Shown here: positions 17,707-25,712 of the stretch, piece after piece | Layout: every line of letters starts with the position of its first letter | Numbering within the stretch: the first letter of the stretch is position 1 | Origin: Euryarchaeota archaeon UBA86 | GTDB lineage: Archaea > Thermoplasmatota > Poseidoniia > Poseidoniales > Thalassarchaeaceae | Assembly (NCBI GenBank): GCA_002503055.1 | Contig: DAQX01000008.1 | Location: 127,604-191,603 of the forward strand | Length of the DNA stretch: 64,000 nucleotides | Direction of reading: 5' to 3' | Notes under the pieces: model-generated | Seen by the model: only the letters and a program-made list of their open reading frames with translations | Database searches by the model: none | Told to the model about the DNA's origin: nothing | Translations under genes and position numbers: made by a program

Positions 17707-18305
17707 TCTGTCTCTATTCTCTCAGGCTGGGGCCCGAGTCTCAACACTGCGAATAGGGATCCTATTCCAATCAGCATAAGCACAATGGAAACAATCGGAT
17801 TCAGCACTGTGGCTGTATCCGAAGGTAGCCAAATTGGCATGATGTCGAATAGAGACTCACCTCGAACCAACTTTCCACCAATTGAAGATGCCATAGTGGT
17901 CATGAGTATAGCCATTGCAGCAGTTGCACCCTGCAGAGCGCTGAGTGAGCGGTGCTCCCAGAGACCTGGGCCTAGTCTGATTCTGCCAATAACAAAGGCA
18001 GCCCAGAATCCTGCAGCAAGTCCTGTATAGACGAATTTGTTGTACAGCAAAGCATTGTTGACAGTATTGTCAGCAGCGAATGAACCACTGAGTGCGGCTA
18101 TGGGGATGAATAACAATCCAAGGCATGCACCGGCTATCGATGCCTTATCCATAGTCAGCATCATTCTGTCAGAGGATAACCTACCACCCAGTAAATTCGG
18201 CATTATGCTACCAGTAGCACATCCTATCGCACATAGGCTTGCTAACACCATACAACCGACCACGATCTCGGCCATTGCCGCGTGGAAGGTAGCTGCTCCA
18301 AACAT
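17697..18305 (-). CDS. multispan membrane protein of a putative surface redox operon, 202 aa
   Basis: Five hydrophobic segments are visible (about 8-30, 50-70, 90-108, 122-145 and 165-190). A His lies in the first helix ('TFHAAMAE') and another at a loop boundary ('LWEHRSL'). The layout loosely resembles small haem-binding membrane proteins of the DUF2231 kind, but I cannot confirm that. Its ATG overlaps the stop of the upstream gene as TAATG, so it is translationally coupled to the secreted CGGSCHG protein. It is the last gene of the three-gene operon 22074-17697. The end overlaps the convergent acidic gene by 10 nt. Confidence 0.65.
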   Translation of the reverse strand: MFGAATFHAAMAEIVVGCMVLASLCAIGCATGSIMPNLLGGRLSSDRMMLTMDKASIAGACLGLLFIPIAALSGSFAADNTVNNALLYNKFVYTGLAAGFWAAFVIGRIRLGPGLWEHRSLSALQGATAAMAILMTTMASSIGGKLVRGESLFDIMPIWLPSDTATVLNPIVSIVLMLIGIGSLFAVLRLGPQPERIETDQS

Positions 18306-19435
18306 TACTCGTCACCCCCTGGAGGATTCTCCGGATCGGCAACCCATTCTTCTTCAACCGGATCCCATAGCCAGCCCGGGTTTTCCTCTGAAGGAACCAA
18401 TCTTGACCAATACTCATCTGGCTGCTCAGGACCTTCAGGTTCAAGTCCTGGTGGCTCGGGAGGTACAGAGTCGGCCTCGACTTCGGAAGTCATGTCCACG
18501 GGACCTCCTTCCCAAGGAGAGAGTCTGGCCTGTAAAGCTAGTAGGAAGGAGGTAACAAGGAGAGCCAATGCGAGGCCTTGTAGTCTAGCATCCCAAATAT
18601 TACCATCAAATGGAGCCGGTTGTGTTGCCACCATCAACCAAGGCTGAGTGATAGAGAATTCACCATTAGATGTGGTAACCTGATACTGAATTCTAGTGTC
18701 GCCGATAGTCGCGGGAATGTGAGCATGCCACTCGTCTTCTTCGCCAGTAACTTCAGCATCATGAGAAATCCATTCACCTTCAAGCATCCATTGAACAGAA
18801 ACTGAAGTCGTATTTGTGGTCTTGATTACCGTAGGAGAAGTATCTCCTGTCACTCTAGTATCGGGTTTCCAATCGAAGGCAAATCCTGGAAGGTTCTCAG
18901 GTACTGGTTGGACATCGACCGTGTAACCTCGTGTAAGTCCTGAATAAGCCCAATTGTTACTATTCGGATTAGCGCCATGGTGAGTTGCTACAAACAGATT
19001 CACGGTTCCTGTAGTCTGTGGTGCCAGCATGACCCATGTCAGAGTCACAGAACCACTTGATGGAACTGTGACCTCGACATAATTGTGTGTACCTCCGTTG
19101 GGGTCCTGTACAATGCTCCATCCATGGTCTTCAGGGTGGTCGTCATTGCCATTGGCTGAACCAAGTATGAATACTCCCAATAGGCGATTGCCAGATAGGC
19201 TCATGCCACTAGCAGTAACATGGATAGCGGTTGCTGTTCCAGTGAAGGTAGTCTCATCCAGGGAGACTGTGACTGTGCCATCTGAAGGAGTACTGAGTGC
19301 AGGATCTCCATGGCATGAGCCACCACAAGTATAGTCACGATCTGCATCACCATTTCCACCTGGATTAGCCACACTTGCTCCTGTGGCAAGGAGGATTGCG
19401 ATGACTGTGACAATAGCCGCTCGAGATTTCATCAT
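18305..19435 (-). CDS. secreted membrane-anchored protein with CX3CH motif (choice-of-anchor V/Reeler-like)
   Basis: A signal peptide covers residues 1-23, followed at once by CGGSCHG (Cys37, Cys41, His42). A beta-rich domain (about 50-165) has the ending pattern of choice-of-anchor V/Reeler-like domains, and a second Ig-like region lies at about 175-270. One membrane helix (about 283-303) comes next, then a Pro/Glu-rich cytoplasmic tail holding 'GWLWDPVEEEWV', a short Trp motif. Standard c-type haem sites are CxxCH; here three residues separate the cysteines, so haem attachment is uncertain. It overlaps the upstream gene by 4 nt and the downstream one by 1 nt (TAATG). A role in surface electron transfer is possible but inferred. 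Confidence 0.7.
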   Translation of the reverse strand: MMKSRAAIVTVIAILLATGASVANPGGNGDADRDYTCGGSCHGDPALSTPSDGTVTVSLDETTFTGTATAIHVTASGMSLSGNRLLGVFILGSANGNDDHPEDHGWSIVQDPNGGTHNYVEVTVPSSGSVTLTWVMLAPQTTGTVNLFVATHHGANPNSNNWAYSGLTRGYTVDVQPVPENLPGFAFDWKPDTRVTGDTSPTVIKTTNTTSVSVQWMLEGEWISHDAEVTGEEDEWHAHIPATIGDTRIQYQVTTSNGEFSITQPWLMVATQPAPFDGNIWDARLQGLALALLVTSFLLALQARLSPWEGGPVDMTSEVEADSVPPEPPGLEPEGPEQPDEYWSRLVPSEENPGWLWDPVEEEWVADPENPPGGDE

Positions 19436-22074
19436 GGTGACCTCCTTCTGGACTCAGTAATCGATATCGCTATCGCCGCAGCACCCAATAGTACCATGAT
19501 AAGAGAAATTGGAATAACTAGCAGTTTTGTCGAACCAGTCGGGTCTGTATCTACTGCTCCTGCAGCAGATGTGGCATCGATACTAACCATGTTCTCACCA
19601 TCCACAATCCAGACGATTTCCATTCCTTCTACTGTCGTAGTTACCGCATAGTACAGAGTGGTCGCGACTGGGGCTGTCTCGCTCCACTGGGTTCCCGATG
19701 TGACACCTACTGGGTCCATGTTCAGAGGTACGGGATCGCCCCATGCTGGGACGGAGTCAAGGGATGTGAGGCCGACCACAGTAGTAATCGGACTAGAAGA
19801 GCGATACACTCGATATTCAGATGAGGAACCTGACCAAGATAGGCTGATCTTTGTCCCATCTAGGATTGCGGTCAGATCTGAAACCATACTAACTGGACCT
19901 AGTACGAGTTCGCTCTCATGAGTATCCGATGCGCCCATATTGTCCACCACAGTAAGCACGACAGTATGGACTCCTCCGGGTAGAATCACATCGATTGATT
20001 CGCCAGAGAGGCTTACTCCATTAACAGTCCAGAACCAAGCCACAATGTGACCGTCTGGATCTTGTGCGCCGCTAGCATCCAAAGAGAACTCAGATCCTGA
20101 AACCGCAGGGTCAGGCAGGGTAGACCATTTCGCATCAGGAGGGAGATTAGCAATAACGACTGTTTTCGATGCTGAAGACGAAAGCCCCCATGGATCGTTA
20201 GCGAAGACGGTTACTTCCCATGTCTGACCGGGTTCGAGTCTATCAGAAGTAACCGATGAGTATCCGTCTAGGTCTGGAACATGGAATCCATTTCTAGACC
20301 ACTGGTAGTCGAACAATACTGTCTCTTGGTCAGGATCTATTGATGTCGCTTGAACGATAAGATCGTGCAATGCGTCAGGAATTCCGAGTTCGATTGTTCC
20401 GAAGTCACCACCCAGAGTAATCTCTGGAAGGCTCGGAGGGGCATTGAGAATCGTCCTCGATGTAGTCTTCATCGAAGATCCTAGACTCTCGCCATCGCCT
20501 GGTAAGACTTGAACTGACCAATGCTGATCTCTGACGGTCTCAGTGCTTGGAATCGTAACCATGTCATCGTAATCTTGTACCCAATTACCGTTTACCCACC
20601 AGCGAATCTGACTCGCCGATTCTAAGTCTCCGTCTATATCGGACTGTTCCCAAACTACAGTTAGGTTTGCAGATGTGTAGAGGTCTCCTTCGGGGAGCAT
20701 TGTTATCGAAATAACAACTGGAGGTGTATTTTGGATTGTCACAGCACTAGTAGTAACCCAATCAGACCACATCAAGCCATCAAACACTCTGACTTCAGCA
20801 ACCCACTGCTGATTCTTTGATGTGGCTTCTGGAGGCACAATAGTCATGTCATTGTATGATGAAATCTGAGTGCCATCACGTAGCCATCTGATTTCAGTAG
20901 ATACCTTTGGATCGCCATCAGGGTCACTGTATCCTACGATTACCTGCAAGGAGTTGCTAGTAAACGCGTTGCCCGAGGGAGTGATGTAAGCGGTTGCAGA
21001 AGGTTGCGTGTTTGAAGAGCCGATGACGATAGTGGCGGTCCAAGCGGTGTCGCCGTAATCAGTTCCGTCATGAGGCCTGACTGAAGCTTGCCATGCGTCT
21101 CCGGATCGAGTCCATAGGCTGGAGACACTGGTTTGGCCATCCAACTCTGCAATTCTTCCTCCGTCTAGATACCAGTATATCTCGGTGTTCTGCTGTGGAT
21201 TCCCATCGAGGTCATAGTACTCGTAATCGAGGTTTAAGTTGTCATTCTCAAGAGGGTCAGTAGGACTCAGTAAGAGATCTCTGGCCACGGGAATGGTGTT
21301 TCCTATTGTTACTGGCGTGAGAAGGACCGGGTCGCCATCCTCATTGACATCGGAAGGAGTGACTTCGACCTGCCACTCCTGCCCTCTAGCTATCCAACTG
21401 TTTGGGACATTGGTCATGTCATCAATGGAACTGATTCTCAGCCCATCTCTCCACCACTTGATCTGTGTCCCTTGCTCGGAGTCGCCATCGGCGTCACTGT
21501 AGTCATACGAGACACCCAAACCAGTCGCCTTGGTAGGATTGGTTGGGACATATGTGACATTGGAAGCAACTGGGGGAGATCCACCCGAGCTGCTTGACTC
21601 AGGAAGAGTCCAAGTTCCCGTACCCCAAGAGTCACCTGAGTTCTGACCATTTCCATTGGCATAGAGTACTGCCAGATTGAATGTGACATCTCCAGTTCCT
21701 GATGCTGGAGCAGTCCAATCTGCCGACCATGAACGTAGAGAGTCGCTACTATGCGTCAACTCGCCCTGTAACAACTGGACTTGTGATCCGAGGTTGGACC
21801 ATGAACCTGTACTGGCATCGAGATTGAAGCCACCATCTCCGGAGATGTGTGGACCGCCGTCCCAGATTAGAGAGTAGGTCGATCCGGGTGTGTATCCTCC
21901 TGCTCCCCAGGGAAGCCCGCTGAGTGTTGGAGAGATTGCCTGTGTGTTGGAATGACAGGTGCAACCCGATACCGAGTTACCTATCTTTCCCGATGAGTTT
22001 GAATGCACCGTGTATGGTACCGATAATAGTAGTAGTATGACAACTAGAGCTGTGACACGATTACCGGCTCGCAT
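19432..22074 (-). CDS. large secreted repeat protein with CXCH motif, Ig-like repeats and PKD domain
   Basis: This 880-residue protein has a signal peptide (1-25) and GCTCHS (Cys38, Cys40, His41), in the same place as the Cys-His motif of its neighbour. A choice-of-anchor V/Reeler-like domain follows, with the ending 'GTGDVTFNLAVLYANGNG'. Next are five Ig-like repeats of about 95 residues, each with 'SDxDGD' and a 'W..DG' turn, then a PKD domain ('SGAQDPDGHIVAWFW'), a fibronectin-III-like domain ('ISLSWSGSSSEYRVYRSS') and a C-terminal helix (about 845-868). The frame is open to 22218, but ATG 22074 starts the signal peptide and has a TATA-like box at the right distance. It probably projects from the membrane as a stalk. 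Confidence 0.75.
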   Translation of the reverse strand: MRAGNRVTALVVILLLLSVPYTVHSNSSGKIGNSVSGCTCHSNTQAISPTLSGLPWGAGGYTPGSTYSLIWDGGPHISGDGGFNLDASTGSWSNLGSQVQLLQGELTHSSDSLRSWSADWTAPASGTGDVTFNLAVLYANGNGQNSGDSWGTGTWTLPESSSSGGSPPVASNVTYVPTNPTKATGLGVSYDYSDADGDSEQGTQIKWWRDGLRISSIDDMTNVPNSWIARGQEWQVEVTPSDVNEDGDPVLLTPVTIGNTIPVARDLLLSPTDPLENDNLNLDYEYYDLDGNPQQNTEIYWYLDGGRIAELDGQTSVSSLWTRSGDAWQASVRPHDGTDYGDTAWTATIVIGSSNTQPSATAYITPSGNAFTSNSLQVIVGYSDPDGDPKVSTEIRWLRDGTQISSYNDMTIVPPEATSKNQQWVAEVRVFDGLMWSDWVTTSAVTIQNTPPVVISITMLPEGDLYTSANLTVVWEQSDIDGDLESASQIRWWVNGNWVQDYDDMVTIPSTETVRDQHWSVQVLPGDGESLGSSMKTTSRTILNAPPSLPEITLGGDFGTIELGIPDALHDLIVQATSIDPDQETVLFDYQWSRNGFHVPDLDGYSSVTSDRLEPGQTWEVTVFANDPWGLSSSASKTVVIANLPPDAKWSTLPDPAVSGSEFSLDASGAQDPDGHIVAWFWTVNGVSLSGESIDVILPGGVHTVVLTVVDNMGASDTHESELVLGPVSMVSDLTAILDGTKISLSWSGSSSEYRVYRSSSPITTVVGLTSLDSVPAWGDPVPLNMDPVGVTSGTQWSETAPVATTLYYAVTTTVEGMEIVWIVDGENMVSIDATSAAGAVDTDPTGSTKLLVIPISLIMVLLGAAAIAISITESRRRSP

Positions 22075-22097
22075 GCGCGTGCGTAGGTGTGTAGGCT

Positions 22098-22106
22098 GAA
22101 TAAGTT
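22098..22106 (-). promoter_or_regulatory. TATA-like box for the surface operon
   Basis: On the minus strand the sequence reads AACTTATTC, centred about 28 nt upstream of the ATG at 22074, consistent with leaderless transcription. The 100-nt divergent gap is shared with the beta-oxidation gene. Confidence 0.4.
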
Positions 22107-22174
22107 CGCGGCGACCAAAACGCCGGAGAAGATACATCCGCTGCATTGATGGATTGCTTGCAGGTCGGCGGGTT

Positions 22175-24235
22175 ATGCGCACCATCGATAGAATAGCCAT
22201 CATCGGAGCAGGGAACATGGGTTCCGGAATAGCTCAGAAGAGTGCTCAGGAGCACTTCGAGGTCCAGATGGTAGACCGTGAGCAGCAGTGGGTAGACAAA
22301 GGAAAACAAACAATTTCCGATTTTCTAGAGGAAGCTGTTGGACGCAGGATTTTCTCTCCTACTCAAGTTGAGGAAATCAGGAATCGAGTAACTGGAGTTG
22401 TGGGCACCGAGAATGTCGCTTCAGACACCGATTTGATTATTGAAGCGGTTTTCGAAGACTTTGAAGTAAAGACCGAAGTGTTTGAGATTCTCGATGAGGT
22501 CTGCGATGAGCATACTATTCTAGCAAGCAACACCTCCTCACTATCTGTGAATGATTTAGCAGGAGCAGTGGGCAGGCCGGATCGTTTTGTTGGCTTACAT
22601 TTCTTCTATCATCCAGCCAAGAATAGACTAGTCGAGATAATCCCTGCAGAAACCACCACTGCCGAGACTCTGGCTGCTGTTGAGCAGTATTGTAAGACAA
22701 TGGGAAAGGTCGTCATAGTCTGCAAAGATAGGCCTGGTTTTGTTGTCAATCGATTCTTCGTACCGTGGTTGAACGAGGCGTGTAAGTTGCTAGAAGAGGG
22801 TGTGGCGACAACTGCTCAAATTGATGCTGTAGCTCGTAAAGCGTTCAGAATCGGTCTCGGCCCATTCGCTCTGATGAACCTAACTGGTTCCCCAATAGCA
22901 ATGCATTCCACCGATTATCTCGCTGCACAGCTGGATACTCCTAGATACTCGGCAACTCAGACTCTGCGAGATCTAGTCGCAGATGGAAGGACATGGGACA
23001 TAGACGGAGATGAGGAATGTAGCGAAGATACTGCAACAGAGATTCGAGAACGTCTGTTGGGGCAGGTATTCGCTGTCTCAGCTCAGATTGTGGCTGAGGA
23101 AATATGTTCCATGGAGGATGTCGATAGAGGGGCCAAGGTCGGTCTGCGCTGGGCGCTTGGGCCATTTGAGATTGCAAACCGTATCGGGGTCAAAGAGGCA
23201 GTTAGGATGGCTGTAGTCTACGCCCAGAAAGCTGACTTGGAATTACCCGACTGGTTTACTGAGAGAGAGGAGTCCTTCGATTTCTCTTACATTGATGTCG
23301 TGGAAGAAGGTAGTATAGCGACAGTTCGCATTAACCGGCCGGAAGCGATGAATGCACTGAATGTTACTGTGGTTTCTCAGCTTGGAGATGTTTTAGATAA
23401 TCTGAATGCTCGAGATGATGTGACAACAATTGCTCTTGAGGGAGCTGGAAAAGCATTCGTTGCTGGAGCAGATGTCAAGTTCTTCGTAGACAAAATAAGG
23501 GCCAATGCTATTCCGGATATCTACGACTTCACAGCCAACGGGCACGCTGTGTTGGACAAGCTCGAGAACAGTCCCAAGACCACCATCGCACTAACTACTG
23601 GTTTAGCATTGGGTGGTGGGCTTGAGCTGGCGCTAGCCTGTGACTACAGAGTTGGAACCAGAAGAACTCAATTCAGATTCCCTGAGACGAGTATCGGAAT
23701 ATATCCGGGACTAGGAGGAACTCAAAGGACTCCTCGAATCTGCGGCATCGAGTGTGCACGCTTCGCAGTACTACCTGGGAACTTTCTAGATGCTGCCTCT
23801 GCAAAGGCTCTGGGGTTACTGACTCATCTCGTCGAACCTTCTGCTGTCGAATCAACAGTATCTGCGATTTCTTCGCAGGGAAAACCCGGAGAGAAGTATC
23901 CCTGTGCACCCGCAGATCCAGAACATTCAGTAGTTTCATTCGCAACCTCATTCTACTCTGACAACAACATTGTATCTCTGCTTTCGGGAAGAATACCCGA
24001 AGGTTACGATACTGAAGATAAGATGGTGTCGAGGCAATTCAAATCTCTGTCTCGAACCGCTCCCGTGGCTCTCTCAATGGCCAGTGATTTACTCAATACT
24101 GCAACTCATTCAGATCTTAATTCGGGCCTAGAAAGTGAGCTTCGTGGGCTCAATACGATTTTCAGTACAGAAGACGCTCTAGAGGGCCTCAGTGCGTTGA
24201 TTGAGGGGCGCAGACCCGAATACTCGGGTGCTTGA
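22175..24235 (+). CDS. bifunctional 3-hydroxyacyl-CoA dehydrogenase / enoyl-CoA hydratase
   Basis: This fusion performs two consecutive beta-oxidation steps: hydration of trans-2-enoyl-CoA and NAD+-dependent oxidation of the 3-hydroxy product. The N-terminal half starts with the Rossmann motif IGAGNMGSGIAQ and has the 'SNTSSLSV' and 'GLHFFYHPA' signatures plus two C-terminal helical domains (to ~385). The C-terminal crotonase half (about 400-680) has the oxyanion-hole segment 'GAGKAFVAGADVKFF' and 'GGGLELALACDYR'. Dehydrogenase-first order is the reverse of bacterial FadB and is seen in archaea. ATG 22175 is preferred to the upstream TTG at 22154. It works alone here; thiolase and acyl-CoA dehydrogenase are not in the window. 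Confidence 0.93.
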   Translation: MRTIDRIAIIGAGNMGSGIAQKSAQEHFEVQMVDREQQWVDKGKQTISDFLEEAVGRRIFSPTQVEEIRNRVTGVVGTENVASDTDLIIEAVFEDFEVKTEVFEILDEVCDEHTILASNTSSLSVNDLAGAVGRPDRFVGLHFFYHPAKNRLVEIIPAETTTAETLAAVEQYCKTMGKVVIVCKDRPGFVVNRFFVPWLNEACKLLEEGVATTAQIDAVARKAFRIGLGPFALMNLTGSPIAMHSTDYLAAQLDTPRYSATQTLRDLVADGRTWDIDGDEECSEDTATEIRERLLGQVFAVSAQIVAEEICSMEDVDRGAKVGLRWALGPFEIANRIGVKEAVRMAVVYAQKADLELPDWFTEREESFDFSYIDVVEEGSIATVRINRPEAMNALNVTVVSQLGDVLDNLNARDDVTTIALEGAGKAFVAGADVKFFVDKIRANAIPDIYDFTANGHAVLDKLENSPKTTIALTTGLALGGGLELALACDYRVGTRRTQFRFPETSIGIYPGLGGTQRTPRICGIECARFAVLPGNFLDAASAKALGLLTHLVEPSAVESTVSAISSQGKPGEKYPCAPADPEHSVVSFATSFYSDNNIVSLLSGRIPEGYDTEDKMVSRQFKSLSRTAPVALSMASDLLNTATHSDLNSGLESELRGLNTIFSTEDALEGLSALIEGRRPEYSGA

Positions 24236-24388
24236 TTAAGCTCTTAGTGGCGACTGGATCCAAGCTGGGGCTCGGTAGTTAGCAATAGCCGCGAACAGTA
24301 TGCTCCTAAGGCTAATCTTTGAGACCTCTATCACAGTTGCCTCTTCGTCAATAGTCTTGTCCAACCAGTTCTGCATCATTCTCTCCAT
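24236..24388 (-). CDS. small ORF, 50 aa, with strong Shine-Dalgarno
   Basis: This gene is too short for usual length cut-offs and is read directly from the sequence. An ATG at 24388 is preceded by AGGAGG with a 6-nt spacer, the best ribosome site nearby. The frame runs 50 codons to TAA. The peptide begins MERMMQNWLD, has an acidic patch (DEEATVIEV), a short hydrophobic stretch (SILFAAIANY) and a basic end (PLRA). Its stop abuts the stop of the convergent beta-oxidation gene with no gap, the same tight arrangement as at other convergent gene ends here. It could be a small amphipathic or membrane-associated peptide. No homologue is recognised. Confidence 0.55.
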   Translation of the reverse strand: MERMMQNWLDKTIDEEATVIEVSKISLRSILFAAIANYRAPAWIQSPLRA

Positions 24389-24394
24389 TAGTTT

Positions 24395-24400
24395 CCTCCT
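24395..24400 (-). promoter_or_regulatory. Shine-Dalgarno site of the 50-aa ORF
   Basis: On the minus strand AGGAGG lies 6 nt before the ATG at 24388. The perfect match and ideal spacing are the main support that this tiny ORF is translated. Confidence 0.6.
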
Positions 24401-24481
24401 GTAACCAAGTGTAGATTACACACCGCCCTGCTAGAACCTGTATATGAAGCGGCCAGTAAGCACGATTACACCGAAGTGCAT

Positions 24482-24488
24482 TTTATAC
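24482..24488 (+). promoter_or_regulatory. TATA-like box for the HxlR-type regulator
   Basis: TTTATAC lies about 33 nt before the ATG at 24518, giving a predicted transcript start near 24511. A longer reading frame start at 24476 would fall inside this box, so the ATG at 24518 is preferred. Confidence 0.5.
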
Positions 24489-24517
24489 ACCAGATACCCC
24501 CTCGACAACCTGTTACC

Positions 24518-24973
24518 ATGGTCTCCGACGCGATGCGAATTACCTCTCGCGACATGAAGAAAATCAAGGATGCGTTGGAAGAAGTCGAGGAAAATGGCGC
24601 GATGATTCGGAGAATCTTCGGAGAGTACAATGATGATGAATTCGATGTCTCTTGGGAAGTTGATTCTGCTGTAGATGCATTCTCGATATTTAGTTCTAGA
24701 TGGGCCATTGAAATCTTAGCTACATTGTACATAGCGGGTGACCGTAGATTCAACGAGATGAGGAAGTTGTTGCGGGGTATCAGCAGTAGGACATTGTCTG
24801 ACAAGTTGACGACTTGTGTGGAGAATGGACTTGTCGACAGAATTGTCGAAGACGGGCCTCCAATCCGAGTCATCTACAGATTGACTGAGCATGGGCGCGA
24901 GGCCGGTCGGCTGCTCAGTCCTCTAGTCGCTTACATGAAGCTTCATCAGGGCAGAGTTGTCGGAACTAAGTAA
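24518..24973 (+). CDS. HxlR-family winged-helix transcriptional regulator
   Basis: This 151-residue protein has an N-terminal ~45-residue helical lead with alternating charges, then an HxlR-type winged helix. Matching features are 'IFSSRWAIEILATLY', 'RRFNEMRKLLRGISSRTLSDKL', the recognition helix, and the wing 'IRVIYRLTEHGREA'. Family members are DNA-binding dimers that often sense redox or aldehyde stress, but this one lacks the conserved early Cys of HypR/QorR types, so its signal is unknown. It is the first of three consecutive winged-helix genes in the same direction. Confidence 0.85.
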   Translation: MVSDAMRITSRDMKKIKDALEEVEENGAMIRRIFGEYNDDEFDVSWEVDSAVDAFSIFSSRWAIEILATLYIAGDRRFNEMRKLLRGISSRTLSDKLTTCVENGLVDRIVEDGPPIRVIYRLTEHGREAGRLLSPLVAYMKLHQGRVVGTK

Positions 24974-25026
24974 GTCCTCAACTAAGAGCATCGGTGATAC
25001 ACCGAACCGTATGCTTCAAAGGTCGT

Positions 25027-25698
25027 ATGCCAAGGAAGAGAGTTATGGCTCTGCTTGAACAGTGGCGCAGTAAGCGTTCTTGGTTCTTCGACGGGTTAGT
25101 TGCTATCGCTGGTGGTGTAATTGGCTTTGGAGGCCTATTGCCTGCACTAGTTCCAGTTTCCGAAGGAACATTAGCCGCACCTCGAGATCATTCATGGGAG
25201 CACCCTCTGAGAAGGAGTATACTGTCTACCCTAGAGCGCTCTCCTGGCATCCATTACAGAGAGTTGCAAAGGCAACTAGATGCGGCCAATGGGACTCTCA
25301 GACATCATCTGGATGTTCTAATTAGTGAGCGTTCAGTGACCACGATGTCCGTAAATGGTAGAACCTGCTACTACGCTGGAGCGCCCAGCCAAGTTGAAAT
25401 TTTGTCAGGAACTGGAGTTACAGATCAGGCGAGGGCTGCAGAGATGCTACCTGTAGGACTCTCTACTGTACAAAGGAAGGTTGTAGCTAGACTTTCCAGA
25501 ACACCCGAACCGTCTTCTCAGGCTGAGTTAGCACGCGACCTCGGTCGCTCGAGAGCCTCGGTTCACTCCGCAATTGGTGTCCTTCGCCAGCGTGGAATAC
25601 TCAATCCCTCTGGATTGTCCTTAGCACCTCATCTGTCCGGCCTACAGACCTCAGAAGTCGACTATCCGTGGCTCGATATCCGTGTCGAATATGCCTGA
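25027..25698 (+). CDS. membrane-anchored protein with two winged-helix domains
   Basis: This 223-residue protein has one hydrophobic helix near the N-terminus (about 22-45) and two helix-turn-helix regions. The first, at about 60-115, has 'HPLRRSILSTLERSPGIHYRELQRQL' and 'GTLRHHLDVL'; the second, at about 145-200, has 'SSQAELARDLGRSRASVHSAIGVLRQRG'. The pattern resembles archaeal ArsR-like or MarR-like regulators tethered to the membrane. The start is uncertain: GTG 24994, ATG 25027 and ATG 25045 are all in frame; ATG 25027 has a weak AAAGGT before it. A tethered two-domain regulator could pass an envelope signal directly to promoters (inference). Confidence 0.65.
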   Translation: MPRKRVMALLEQWRSKRSWFFDGLVAIAGGVIGFGGLLPALVPVSEGTLAAPRDHSWEHPLRRSILSTLERSPGIHYRELQRQLDAANGTLRHHLDVLISERSVTTMSVNGRTCYYAGAPSQVEILSGTGVTDQARAAEMLPVGLSTVQRKVVARLSRTPEPSSQAELARDLGRSRASVHSAIGVLRQRGILNPSGLSLAPHLSGLQTSEVDYPWLDIRVEYA

Positions 25699-25712
25699 GT
25701 TAGTCTCACAGC

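Noticed and set aside
22061..22309. Minus-strand ORF across the divergent gap
   Set aside because: It overlaps both the signal-peptide start of the surface protein and the Rossmann start of the beta-oxidation gene; it is a shadow frame.
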